Notes under the pieces: model-generated
The model's database searches: none
The model's input: only the letters and a program-made list of their open reading frames with translations
Told to the model about the DNA's origin: nothing
Translations under genes and position numbers: made by a program
NCBI GenBank assembly: GCA_001767435.1
Contig: MEKT01000027.1
Span: 1,770 to 58,861 of the forward strand
Length of the DNA stretch: 57,092 nucleotides
Direction: 5' to 3'
DNA from: Acidobacteria bacterium RIFCSPLOWO2_02_FULL_65_29
GTDB taxonomy: Bacteria > Acidobacteriota > Vicinamibacteria > Vicinamibacterales > CAVVIG01
Shown here: positions 40,156-48,270 of the stretch, one piece after another
Numbering within the stretch: position 1 is the stretch's first letter
How the letters are laid out: each line of letters opens with the position of its first letter

Positions 40156-41346
40156 TTATTGCAGCTGCGCGCCGGTGGATCGACCTCCCGCGGGGAAGAT
40201 CTCCCTGAAGGCCGTCATGAAGCGCGCCATCTCCTCGTCGGTGCCGACCGACACGCGCATGTGCTGCGTCATCGGCGGGAACGGACGGCCGACTGCCACG
40301 CGCTTCTCGCGGAAGGCCTGGATGACCGGCTGCACCTCGCGACGGATGCCGACCATGAAGAAGTTCGTCTCGGTCGGGAGCACTTCGTACCCGAGCGCCT
40401 TGATGTCGGCGATGGCCTTGGTGCGGATGCGCACCGTGTTGTCGAGCACCTTCTTCTGCCCGGCCGTGTCGGCCAGACCCGCCGTGCCACCCCACTTCAC
40501 CAGAGCGTTGATGCTGCCCATCGAGTACGGCCGCATCTGCTGAATGATGTCCGGCGGCGCGACCGCGTAGCCGAGGCGCATGGCGGCGATCCCGAAGATC
40601 TTCGAGAAGGTGCGCGCGATGACCACCGGCCGGCCCTCGAGCACGTAAGGCAGCGCCGTCGCATAGTCCGGGCTCTGCACGAAGTGGAAGTAGGCCTCGT
40701 CGACGAGCACCGGCATGTCGGCCGGAATCCCGTCGAGCAGTCGCTTCACGTCGGACTTCGAGACGATGATCCCGGTCGGGTTGTTCGGGTTGCACAGGTA
40801 GAGCACGCCAATCTCGCGTGCGCGCCGGTTGGCGGTGTCGATGAACGCCTGGATGTTCTGCGTGTAGTCCTTGTTGAGCGGCAGCCGAATCGCGTCGGAC
40901 TTGATGCTCGTCGCGTGCTGGTACACCGAGCTGTAGGTCGGCTCGACGCCGAGCACTTTCCTGCCGTCCTGCAGGAACGTGTTGCCGACCACATCGAGGA
41001 TTTCGCCGGAGCCGGCGCCAAGAAGGACATGCTGCGGGGTGACCCCGTGATGAGCGGCGATCGCCTGCACGATGCCGCCGTCCGGATATCCGTACCGGTT
41101 GGAGTATTTCCAAGCCGAGTTCATGGCCTCCATCACCGAGTCGAGCGGCCCCCACGGGTTCTCATTGCTCGACAGCTTGGCCATCGCGTCGTACTCGGTG
41201 ACGCGCGTGCGCGCGGCGGCCGTCAGGTACGGGGCGCTCCCCGCCGTCCTGGGCTGCGACTGACCGAAAACCTCCGCCGGGCGCAGGCCGGCATACCCCA
41301 GCGCGGTGGCCAACCCGCCGACGAAGCCGCGACGACTCAAACTCAT
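40156..41346 (-). CDS. Tat-exported histidinol-phosphate-aminotransferase-like PLP enzyme
   Basis: This 396-aa fold-type I aminotransferase of the HisC branch has a twin-arginine signal (MSLSRRGFVGGLATALGYAG). Core motifs are NPNNPTG, DEAYFHF and ARTFSKIFGIAAMRLGY with the PLP lysine, and the conserved arginine MRVSVGTDEEM near the end. Cytoplasmic HisC makes histidinol phosphate; an exported copy must use another amino acid or oxo acid in the periplasm. GGAGGACGTC precedes the ATG at 41346, so the 25-residue extension to 41421 is rejected. It stands alone between repeat spacers and has its own terminator. Confidence 0.88.
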   Translation of the reverse strand: MSLSRRGFVGGLATALGYAGLRPAEVFGQSQPRTAGSAPYLTAAARTRVTEYDAMAKLSSNENPWGPLDSVMEAMNSAWKYSNRYGYPDGGIVQAIAAHHGVTPQHVLLGAGSGEILDVVGNTFLQDGRKVLGVEPTYSSVYQHATSIKSDAIRLPLNKDYTQNIQAFIDTANRRAREIGVLYLCNPNNPTGIIVSKSDVKRLLDGIPADMPVLVDEAYFHFVQSPDYATALPYVLEGRPVVIARTFSKIFGIAAMRLGYAVAPPDIIQQMRPYSMGSINALVKWGGTAGLADTAGQKKVLDNTVRIRTKAIADIKALGYEVLPTETNFFMVGIRREVQPVIQAFREKRVAVGRPFPPMTQHMRVSVGTDEEMARFMTAFREIFPAGGRSTGAQLQ

Positions 41347-41424
41347 GACGTCCTCCGTAGTTTCGTGATCCGCTGCACGTGTACTGTCAGGCATTCTACG
41401 CCCGGCCCGGCGGGATGTCACTCG

Positions 41425-41464
41425 AGAAGTGAGAACTTAGAAGTTAGAAGTTAGAAGTTAGGAG
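41425..41464. repeat. AGAAGTTAGAAGTTAG word repeat
   Basis: Five near-copies of AGAAGTT / AGAACTT in tandem fill the gap between the cytochrome stop and the upstream aminotransferase region. The reverse complement of the same words is at 36837-36869. Confidence 0.75.
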
Positions 41465-41475
41465 TTCTGCGAAAG

Positions 41476-42465
41476 CTAGGGCGCGAGCGACGACAGGTAC
41501 GCCGAGATCGCGAGCATGTCGTCGTTGGTGAGCCTGGCCACCGCCGGGGCCATCAGCTCGGCCCACACACCGTGTCTCGCGCCCTGTTGAATGTCGTAGA
41601 GCTGGCGCATCAGGTAACTGGGAGAGCGGCCCGCGAGCGGCGGCACGGGACCGAGCCCTTTCAGATCCGCGCCGTGGCACACCCCGCACCGCTCGGTCCT
41701 GCCGTTCCCTCCGGTCTTCACGAGCGCCTCGCCCCGCTTGACGCTGCCAACCGGGACGTAGGCGATGAACCCGCCGCGCGGATCGCGCAGCAGCTCGGTG
41801 CGCTCGGCGTCCTCCGGCGTCTCGATGATACGCCGGCCGATCGGCTCCGTCTCGTGACCCTCGACGACCAGAAACATGCCGCCCTGGGAGCGCGTCTTCG
41901 GCACGCGCTCGGCTTCAACGACGCGAATCCACGACGTCCACTTCATCGACCCGAAATACTCGGCCGCGGCGGTCACGTCCTCGTCGGTCATCCCGCGCGC
42001 GATCGCGATCATCGTGTTCGTGTTGGCTTTCCGAGGCTCGGCGCTTTTTCGGAGGCCCATCTTGAAATCGGCCATCGTCTGCCGGAAGTACTCGACCGGC
42101 AGACCGGCGACGCCCGCGTTTTCCGGACGCCCCTTGCCGTTCGGATAGTGGCACAGGCTGCACGCGCGAACGTCGGGCCTGCGGCCGTGCGCGACGATGT
42201 CCGGCATCAGCGGATGATCGCCGGGATACCAGTCGGCGGGACCGAACGCGTTGCGGATCTCGGTCAACGTAAACGCGCTGCCCGCTCCCACCAGGCGCCT
42301 CGCCGTCCCTTCGTCTGGCACCGCTTGCGCGGGCGGCGCGCCGGGCGCGGGCGCCGGCGCGATGTTGTACGCCCACGCCGGCGGGTCCTCGGCGGCGCGA
42401 AGAAGACCAGCCGCGCCGCACACGACGAGCGCGACAACCGCCGAACCGATCAGCCTTGTCTTCAT
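41476..42465 (-). CDS. dihaem cytochrome c
   Basis: This 329-aa exported protein has a signal peptide (IGSAVVALVVCGAAGLLRA). Two class I cytochrome c domains are present: the first haem motif is CSLCH near residue 107 and the second CGVCH near residue 263 (followed by GADLKGLGPVPPLAGRSP). The second domain is of the c4/c553 type; the first resembles cytochrome c domains in respiratory electron carriers. It probably carries electrons in the periplasm, for instance between a quinol oxidase-type donor and an acceptor (inference). The ATG at 42465 follows a run of TTGAGGATT words that may supply the ribosome site. Confidence 0.85.
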   Translation of the reverse strand: MKTRLIGSAVVALVVCGAAGLLRAAEDPPAWAYNIAPAPAPGAPPAQAVPDEGTARRLVGAGSAFTLTEIRNAFGPADWYPGDHPLMPDIVAHGRRPDVRACSLCHYPNGKGRPENAGVAGLPVEYFRQTMADFKMGLRKSAEPRKANTNTMIAIARGMTDEDVTAAAEYFGSMKWTSWIRVVEAERVPKTRSQGGMFLVVEGHETEPIGRRIIETPEDAERTELLRDPRGGFIAYVPVGSVKRGEALVKTGGNGRTERCGVCHGADLKGLGPVPPLAGRSPSYLMRQLYDIQQGARHGVWAELMAPAVARLTNDDMLAISAYLSSLAP

Positions 42466-42482
42466 GCTAGAGCCTCGATTCC

Positions 42483-42530
42483 CCAAATCCTCAAATCCTC
42501 AAATTCTCAAATCCTCAAATTCTCAATTTC
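42483..42530. repeat. TCAAATCC word repeat upstream of the cytochrome gene
   Basis: Five near-copies of TCAAATCC / TCAAATTC in tandem. Read on the minus strand (TTGAGGATTTGAG...), they lie just upstream of the cytochrome ATG and provide several GAGG Shine-Dalgarno-like words. Confidence 0.8.
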
Positions 42531-42535
42531 GAGCG

Positions 42536-44797
42536 TCACCGCGCCAGCAGGTAGGTCATCTTCACCACCACTTGCCGATCGACGGGCTGGAACACGTCGT
42601 GCGGCAGGCCGGTCCGCTGCAGGCCGTTGTAGACCACGTACACATCGCTGCCCGGCCGGAAGACCCAGTTGAAGCGCACGCTGCTGCTGAATTCGTGCGT
42701 CGACGAGTTGTACTGCGTCAGCGCTCGGATCGACGCCCGCGGCGACGGCGTGTAGTCGACGCGCAGAATGCCGAGGTTGACGAGGAACGCGCCGTAGGGC
42801 ATGTCGACGTCGTTCCGGTTGTACTGGAGCTCGGCCGAGAGCTGACTCGTGGCGCGAACGCCGAGCGTCGCGTTCAGCGTCTTGCGCGTGCCGCCGTAGA
42901 ACCCGGACGGCGAGAACGACAGGCGCTCGTAGAACCGCCGGGCCGGGTTCGTGTTGAACGTCAGGTTCCAGTCATCGAACCGGTAGGTCCCGCTCGGAAT
43001 GCGCACGCCAGGCTGAATCGCGAACGGCGCGTCGAGCACATCGAGATTCTTCTGGTAGACCACGTTGATGAACGAGCCGTCTTCGAGCGTCGTGCTCGTC
43101 ATGAAATGCTGGGTCCGGCCGACCATCCGGTTCTGCTGGTCCGTCACGTAGGTGAAGACGAACATCGGGTCCATCACGCGAATGTTCCACTTCCCGGGCC
43201 GCGGCGTCCGGCTGATGTACGCCTTGGTCGTCTTCACGCCGGTCCGCTGCACGAAGCCCACTTCCGCATTGAAGTGCTCCTGGACGTCGAGATAGTTCAA
43301 CCAGAGGTTCCACGCCGGATCGCGATAGGCAATCCGGCCGTAGAATGACAGGTCCTCGCCGTTCAGGCCGGGCGTCGCGGTCTTCGCCAGAAACGAGTTG
43401 ATCTGCAGATTGGAGCCCACGGCGAGGTTGGCGTCCACGCCGAGCGTGCGGTTGTAGGCGGGGCTGCCGCCGCCCGCTTCCTTGTTCACGAAGATCGCGC
43501 CGATGCGCGATCGCGACAGCACGTCGTGGCTATAGCGGCCCACGAGGAAGTTCTCGCCTGGCCGGCTGAAGTAGTCGTCGGTTTGAATGTCGAGCAGGCC
43601 CACGTTGTGCCTGCCGGCTTTGCCGGCGAGGCGCGCGCCCGCCAGGATGCCAACCGGCTGGCCGTCGGCGGAGAGCCCGATTCGCCGGCTGAAGAACAGG
43701 TCGGTTTCGACCGGCGTCGACGTGAACGAGGTGCCGGTGCCCATCTGAAACAGCCCCGCGCTCTCGAGGAAGAAATCGCGCTTCTCGGGGAAGAGCAGGT
43801 TGAACCGCGTCAGGTTCACCTGCTGCTCGTCGACCTCCACCTGGGCGAAATCCGTGTTGACCGTCAGGTCCAGGTTCACGCCGGGCGTGACGCCGTAGCG
43901 GGCGTCGAGCCCGACGTCGCGCACCGCCGTGGTGCCGCTGGCAGTCGGCGAGGTGCGCTTGTCACGCGCGCCACCGAGGACGAAGGGCTTGAGCCTGGCG
44001 TCGGCGCCCTGGCTGAGCGAGGCCAGGCCGGAGAGCTGGCCGGCAAGGCTGACGCGCGTGAGGCCGTACGCCTTGGGAATCGGCGCCCAGAAGACCTGCT
44101 CGTTCTTCCGGCGGATGTTCCGTTGAAAGTTGAGGCCCCAGACCTTATTGTCCTTGGGAATGAAACGCAACGTCGTCGCCGGGATGGCAATCTCGGCGGT
44201 CCAGCCGTCGTCGGTGATGCGAGCCGCGGCTTCCCACACGCCGTCCCAATTGCGGTTGATGTTCGAGTTGGTGCCCCGTCCGCCGCCCTCGCCCTCGTCG
44301 GCCACCTGCTCTTCGAGCTTGGCGCCGAGCGGCGTGGTCACGAAGATGTAGCCGTTCCGCAAGTCGTGGAAGGTGTCGAGGAGCACCTGAAAATTGTCTT
44401 CGTCCATCAGGCGGTCCGAATCGCGGCGCATCTCGGTGGCCACGATGCCTGAAGGGTCCGAATCGAAGGCGTGGACGCTGATGTACAGGTGGCGGTTGTC
44501 GTACGCGACGCCGACCTCGGTGCGCTCGGTGGCGGGCTCGCCGATGCGCGGCTCCTGCTGGGTGAACGCGTCGAGCTTCGGCACCGCTTCCCACGCGGGT
44601 TCGTCGAGCACGCCATCGATCTTCGGCGCCTTCTCAATCCTGACCGCGCGGACCACCGGACGCTCCATGGGAGCGTCGATCGATGTGGTCGCAGGCTCGT
44701 GCTGGTGGGTCTGGGTCTGGGCGCGGACTGGCGAGCCGGCCAGCGCCGCCCCCAGCCCACACACCCCACAGGCTTTGATCATCGAACGTCTATTCAA
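42536..44797 (-). CDS. second CBM9-like / DUF5916 outer-membrane barrel protein
   Basis: This 753-aa paralogue of the gene at 5999-8263 has the same layout: N-terminal CBM9-like domain (KIDGVLDEPAWEAVPKLDAF; ATERTEVGVAYDNRHLYISV), middle segment NTDFAQVEVDEQQVNLTRFN and barrel motif FPEKRDFFLESAGLF. A TTG at 44797 gives the start NRRSMIKACGVCGLG, a twin-arginine-like signal, while an ATG at 44782 would remove the arginine pair; the TTG is preceded by GAGGAA from the adjoining word repeat. The choice is uncertain. It follows the cytochrome c gene closely in the other direction and may share regulation. Confidence 0.85.
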   Translation of the reverse strand: MNRRSMIKACGVCGLGAALAGSPVRAQTQTHQHEPATTSIDAPMERPVVRAVRIEKAPKIDGVLDEPAWEAVPKLDAFTQQEPRIGEPATERTEVGVAYDNRHLYISVHAFDSDPSGIVATEMRRDSDRLMDEDNFQVLLDTFHDLRNGYIFVTTPLGAKLEEQVADEGEGGGRGTNSNINRNWDGVWEAAARITDDGWTAEIAIPATTLRFIPKDNKVWGLNFQRNIRRKNEQVFWAPIPKAYGLTRVSLAGQLSGLASLSQGADARLKPFVLGGARDKRTSPTASGTTAVRDVGLDARYGVTPGVNLDLTVNTDFAQVEVDEQQVNLTRFNLLFPEKRDFFLESAGLFQMGTGTSFTSTPVETDLFFSRRIGLSADGQPVGILAGARLAGKAGRHNVGLLDIQTDDYFSRPGENFLVGRYSHDVLSRSRIGAIFVNKEAGGGSPAYNRTLGVDANLAVGSNLQINSFLAKTATPGLNGEDLSFYGRIAYRDPAWNLWLNYLDVQEHFNAEVGFVQRTGVKTTKAYISRTPRPGKWNIRVMDPMFVFTYVTDQQNRMVGRTQHFMTSTTLEDGSFINVVYQKNLDVLDAPFAIQPGVRIPSGTYRFDDWNLTFNTNPARRFYERLSFSPSGFYGGTRKTLNATLGVRATSQLSAELQYNRNDVDMPYGAFLVNLGILRVDYTPSPRASIRALTQYNSSTHEFSSSVRFNWVFRPGSDVYVVYNGLQRTGLPHDVFQPVDRQVVVKMTYLLAR

Positions 44798-44798
44798 G

Positions 44799-44826
44799 AT
44801 TCTCAGTTCCTCAATTCCTCAAATCC
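44799..44826. repeat. TCAAATCC/TCAATTCC word repeat at the DUF5916 start
   Basis: About three copies of the CTCAATTCC / CTCAAATCC word. On the minus strand they supply the GAGGAA in front of the DUF5916 start and the stop codon of the small ORF 44811-44987. Confidence 0.7.
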
Positions 44827-44987
44827 GAGCTCGACGCGGCGCCGGTCTTCGCCAGCCCGGCGGCAATGTCGGCCGCGCTCATGTAGGCCGCGGGAGGCGC
44901 CCCGCCCTGCGCCGCGGCACCCACGGCGGCCAGCAGAACGAAGGCGGCGCGAATGAAGCGAATGAAGCGAATGAAAAGGCCTCTCAT
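44811..44987 (-). CDS. 58-residue exported stub, possibly a truncated secreted protein
   Basis: A frame from ATG 44987 encodes a signal peptide (three RFIRFIR repeats, then AAFVLLAAVGAAAQG) and a short mature part (PPAAYMSAADIAAGLAKTGA) ending at a stop formed by the TCAATTCC words. The mature start looks like the beginning of a longer secreted protein, such as a cupin, but the rest is absent. A perfect TATAAT lies 10 nt upstream of the ATG. It is probably a gene interrupted by the repeat or a small exported peptide. Confidence 0.45.
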   Translation of the reverse strand: MRGLFIRFIRFIRAAFVLLAAVGAAAQGGAPPAAYMSAADIAAGLAKTGAASSSDLRN

Positions 44988-44997
44988 CGCTCACGGT

Positions 44998-45003
44998 ATT
45001 ATA
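44998..45003 (-). promoter_or_regulatory. candidate -10 element TATAAT in the divergent spacer
   Basis: A perfect TATAAT on the minus strand lies 10 nt before the ATG at 44987. No matching -35 was found at usual spacing, so transcription from it would give a nearly leaderless message. Confidence 0.35.
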
Positions 45004-45090
45004 GGGCGCGCGGCGCCGGGAGTCCGCCGCGTTTTGACGAAGGTGCACGAGTGCCGCTGGGTTATAGTTAGCCGCACAAGGAGAGGAACG

Positions 45091-45612
45091 ATGAAGCTCT
45101 GCCACACAGCAGTCGCGGCAACGGTCGCGGTTCTTTCGATCGGGGTGTCGGCGATTGGCCTCGCGCAAGCGCCCCAGGGACAGGCGCCCCCGGCGCCGCT
45201 CGTCGACGCCAACCATCTGATTATGCAGCCCGAGCAGGCCGAGACCGGAGGGCGGGTCTTCGGCGACGCGTCGAAGCCGGGGATGTACATCACCCGCAAT
45301 CTGTTCCGGGCCGGCAACGGGAGCAGGCCGCACTATCATGATTCGGACCGGTGGGTCACCGTGATCAAGGGCACGTGGTGGACGGGCTCTGGCGACCTGT
45401 ATCAGCCGGACAAGATGATGCCCATCAAGGCGGGGGGCCTCATGTTCCATCCGGCCGGCTTCCATCACTACGACGGCGCGAAAAGCGAAGACGTCATCGT
45501 CCAGATCATGGGCATGGGTCCGGTGAAGACCGTGCAGACCGAGGTCGACGAAAAGGGTCAGCCGGTCAGTCGAGGCGCGGGCGGCGGTCGCGGCCGCGGA
45601 GCGCAACCCTAG
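45091..45612 (+). CDS. secreted cupin-domain protein
   Basis: This 173-aa exported protein has a signal peptide (AATVAVLSIGVSAIGLAQ) and one cupin barrel. A short motif-1-like GSRPHYHDSDRWVTVIKG and a motif-2-like FHPAGFHHYDG hold the three histidines and a possible acidic ligand for a metal. The C-terminus is low-complexity Gly/Arg (RGAGGGRGRGAQP). Such small exported cupins are common in acidobacteria and may be dioxygenases or sugar-binding proteins. AAGGAGAGGAACG precedes the ATG at 45091; upstream in-frame sequence is rejected as it lacks a ribosome site and signal. Confidence 0.8.
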   Translation: MKLCHTAVAATVAVLSIGVSAIGLAQAPQGQAPPAPLVDANHLIMQPEQAETGGRVFGDASKPGMYITRNLFRAGNGSRPHYHDSDRWVTVIKGTWWTGSGDLYQPDKMMPIKAGGLMFHPAGFHHYDGAKSEDVIVQIMGMGPVKTVQTEVDEKGQPVSRGAGGGRGRGAQP

Positions 45613-45668
45613 GCGGCGGATACTCGCGTCGAATCAGCGCCGCGAGCGAGTGGAGCGAGCGGCGGTAG

Positions 45669-45692
45669 GCGCTGGGGGTGGGGCCCCAGCGC
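45669..45692. terminator. GCGCTGGGG hairpin after the cupin gene
   Basis: GCGCTGGGG and CCCCAGCGC pair perfectly over 9 bp around the loop GTGGGG, 57 bp beyond the cupin stop. There is no T-run, so it is only terminator-like; it could also be a copy of a dispersed GC-rich hairpin. Confidence 0.4.
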
Positions 45693-45713
45693 AAAGTAGA
45701 TAATGAGGTCTAC

Positions 45714-46412
45714 ATGAACAGAATCACATCCGTACTCGCGGCTCTCGCGCTCGCCAGCTTCGCGGCAGTTGTCATCAGCGCCCAGAATCCACCGGCGCAG
45801 GCGCCGGGCCAGGGTCGCGGCGGACCGCCGCAGCCGATGTCGTTCTTCATCACCAGCGTCGGCAAAGGCGACGGCGCGAACCTCGGCGGGTTGGCCGGCG
45901 CCGATGCCCACTGCCAGGCGATGGCCCAAGCGGCGGGGCGCGGCGCCGTGACGTGGCGCGCGTATCTCAGCACGCAAGGTCCAGGCGCCGTGAACGCGCG
46001 CGATCGGATTGGCACTGGTCCCTGGTTCAACCAGCGCGGAGGGCGCATCGGGCAGAACGTCGCCGAGCTTCACGGCGACACGATCGAACAGGCGCGCATG
46101 GGCGTTGCGCTCGGCAAGCAGTTGTCCCTGACTGAAAAGGGCGCGCCCGTCAACGGCGTGGGCGACACGCCGAACCAGCACGACATCCTGACCGGAACGC
46201 AGCCCGACGGTCGTGCCTACACCGACGCCAACGATCACACCTGCGGCAACTGGAGCAGTAACGGCCGCGGCACCGCGCAGCTCGGGCACTCCGACAAGCA
46301 GGGCGGCGGCAACGGGTCGTGGAATTCCGCGCATCCCAGCCGCGGCTGCAGCCAGCCGGAGCTTGTGGCCACCGGCGGCGCGGGATTGTTGTACTGCTTC
46401 GCCGTGAACTAG
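45714..46412 (+). CDS. secreted lectin-like protein
   Basis: This 232-aa exported protein has a signal peptide (VLAALALASFAAVVISAQ) and a beta-rich domain beginning MSFFITSVGKGDGANLGGLA. The segment GADAHCQAMAQAAG, a tryptophan (TWRAYLST) and later CGNWSSNG and C...C pairs are like the C-type-lectin/endostatin-fold proteins annotated as lectins in acidobacteria. Two cysteine pairs are likely. Ligand unknown. The ATG at 45714 is preceded by GAGGTC; a start at 45678 is less likely. Confidence 0.7.
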   Translation: MNRITSVLAALALASFAAVVISAQNPPAQAPGQGRGGPPQPMSFFITSVGKGDGANLGGLAGADAHCQAMAQAAGRGAVTWRAYLSTQGPGAVNARDRIGTGPWFNQRGGRIGQNVAELHGDTIEQARMGVALGKQLSLTEKGAPVNGVGDTPNQHDILTGTQPDGRAYTDANDHTCGNWSSNGRGTAQLGHSDKQGGGNGSWNSAHPSRGCSQPELVATGGAGLLYCFAVN

Positions 46413-46431
46413 GCGCGCACGGCGCGCCTGC

Positions 46432-46476
46432 GTCCCTCGACTTGGCTCGGGACGACCCTGAGCCGTTCGAAGGGCG
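46432..46476. repeat. CTTCGAAGGGCG / CCTCGACTTGGCTCGGG dispersed repeat
   Basis: CCTCGACTTGGCTCGGGACGA and CCCTGAGCCGTTCGAAGGGCG are variants of the GC-rich dispersed motif also seen at 5850-5970, here between the convergent lectin and DUF4139 genes. Confidence 0.6.
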
Positions 46477-46569
46477 CAAGCGACCGAGCCGCCGCCTGCG
46501 CCGAAGGCTTCGGCGAGCCTCGCCATCGCTCGCAGGGCGGAGGCAGGGGGTGTGGGGCGGAGCCCCACG

Positions 46570-48033
46570 TTAGTAGGTCACCCGGGCGCGATACCTCAGG
46601 GTCGCCGTGCCATCGGGTGCCACCGGCACGGAGAAGTGCGCCGCCCACGCGGCCGTTTTCGTCCACTCGTGTGACGAACGCAGCATGCGCCAGGTCCCGC
46701 CGATCGGCTCGTTGACCTCGACAGCCACCGCTGTCGACTTGTGGTTGCGAAGCGTGACCTCGTACTCGACCTCGTAGGTGCTGGCTGCGATCTTCTGGAA
46801 GTCGATCTGATTGCGCTCGCACACCACATCGAACGCGTTGCCGATCTTGAGATTGAGCGTCTCGTCGTTCGGCGTGTGGTCGATCCGGTCCTCGCCGACA
46901 AACTGCACGCCGCCTTTCGAGTCTGACTGATACACACGGACAATGCCGGCCGGCATCGGCATGCCAAGACCCGTGCGCTCTTCGTTCTTGAACTGATAGA
47001 AGACCTGCACGACGTCCTTGATCGGCGATCCCGGATGGGTCGCGTTGTGGTAGTAGAACGCCTGGCCCTCGACCACGTAGCGTTTCTGGACAGGGACGCC
47101 GGTGCCGCCGAGCATGCTCACCTGTTTGGTCTCACTGTTGTTGATCGTCGTCTTGCGTCCGAGCGTGTACAGGTGGTAATCGGAGAACGATTCCTGCGCC
47201 ATAGGCGCTGAGGCGGGCGCCCGCTCCGCGCGCAGCGAGTCGGCCGCCATCCGGCCGAGTACGTTGCGGACGCGGTTCAGATCGCCCGCCACGAGCTGCA
47301 GCCTGGCGTTCCTGAACGACGTCCCGCTGCCGTTGGTGAGCGTCACCCAGCCGTCGACGTCCGCCGACGTGTCGTCGCGGGCCACGGTCAGCACGTAGTC
47401 GGCGTTCCAGGAGAGCTTTCCAGCAAGATACGACGCTTCGACGCGGTGGCGCGCCGCGCCGCCGTTCTCGAGCGTCCAGATGAGCGTCGGCCGCGAGTAG
47501 AGCGTGTCCGGCAACGCAGGGAATCGAATGTGGTCGGCGCCAATCCCGGTGACGATCTCGTTGCCGATCCTCCACACGGGCGCGCTGTTGTACGAGAGTA
47601 GATGCGCTTTCACTTCCTCCTGGCGCGTCGATCCTCCCTCCTGACGATTGCGGATGAGCGTCAGGTCGCGCCCGACGTACTTGCGCAGGAGTTTGTCGGG
47701 GTCGAGCAGGTCGTACTCGTAGTTCTGCTCGAGCACGCTGACGCGCGACGGCTCGGTGAGCGAGCGGAAGTGGACGGTCGCGGGGTTCACCGTGGCGGCG
47801 ATGTCCATGAAGTGAAGGTCCGACGTGCCACGCGCCAGCTGGAGGTTGCGCACGTCGCGCACGAGCGCGATGTCGGAGTTGTAGACCGTCACGGCCAGCT
47901 CGACCTGGTCGTCGAGCGTCGTCGTGGCGTCCTGCTCCGCGGCGGCGACGGTCGACGCCACTGGCGGGCGATTGAGCGGGAGCATCGCGGTCGAGGCGAC
48001 GAGAAGCGCAGCGCCGAAGAATCGTGCAGACAT
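46570..48033 (-). CDS. exported DUF4139-type protein
   Basis: This 487-aa protein has a signal peptide (GAALLVASTAMLPLN...). Its beta-rich body matches the DUF4139 family: VTVYNSDIALVRDVRNL at the N-terminus, a central WTLENGGAARHRVEASYLAG and a DPDKLLRKYVGRDLTLIRN segment, and repeated strands in the C-terminal half (YYHNATHPGSPIKDVVQVFY; NDETLNLKIGNAFDVVCER). The family is probably envelope-located; biochemical role unknown. The ATG at 48033 (MSARFFGAAL) is chosen because GGAGGAG stands 6 nt upstream; the ATG at 48039 would overlap it. Confidence 0.8.
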   Translation of the reverse strand: MSARFFGAALLVASTAMLPLNRPPVASTVAAAEQDATTTLDDQVELAVTVYNSDIALVRDVRNLQLARGTSDLHFMDIAATVNPATVHFRSLTEPSRVSVLEQNYEYDLLDPDKLLRKYVGRDLTLIRNRQEGGSTRQEEVKAHLLSYNSAPVWRIGNEIVTGIGADHIRFPALPDTLYSRPTLIWTLENGGAARHRVEASYLAGKLSWNADYVLTVARDDTSADVDGWVTLTNGSGTSFRNARLQLVAGDLNRVRNVLGRMAADSLRAERAPASAPMAQESFSDYHLYTLGRKTTINNSETKQVSMLGGTGVPVQKRYVVEGQAFYYHNATHPGSPIKDVVQVFYQFKNEERTGLGMPMPAGIVRVYQSDSKGGVQFVGEDRIDHTPNDETLNLKIGNAFDVVCERNQIDFQKIAASTYEVEYEVTLRNHKSTAVAVEVNEPIGGTWRMLRSSHEWTKTAAWAAHFSVPVAPDGTATLRYRARVTY

Positions 48034-48169
48034 GACCATCTCCTCCGGAGAAATGAGGTCAGGTGGATCGTCGTTCCGACAAGCCCGACCCCTTTCTCTG
48101 AGAACGGGGACGTCTGGAAACCTTGCAGAGGGCTACGGCGGTTTTCACTTGTGCGTGGTACCAGACGCG

Positions 48170-48244
48170 GTCGACAGTTGACAGTCTACAGTTGACAGAA
48201 CACACCCATCGACGTCGATGACCTGTCGACTGTGAACTGTGAAC
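48170..48244. repeat. GTYRACA heptamer inverted repeat with a perfect inner palindrome
   Basis: Left arm 48170-48198 and right arm 48223-48244 share the heptamer type (22 of the right arm pair with few mismatches). Inside is the perfect palindrome CATCGACGTCGATG at 48207-48220. It lies between the anti-sigma stop and the DUF4139 start. Confidence 0.8.
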
Positions 48245-48270
48245 TTCGCGACGCCGAGGTGCGAAGCGCT

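Noticed and set aside
40156-41346. Histidine biosynthesis gene hisC
   Set aside because: It carries a Tat signal and has no his genes nearby, so a biosynthetic role in the cytoplasm is unlikely; the symbol was withheld.
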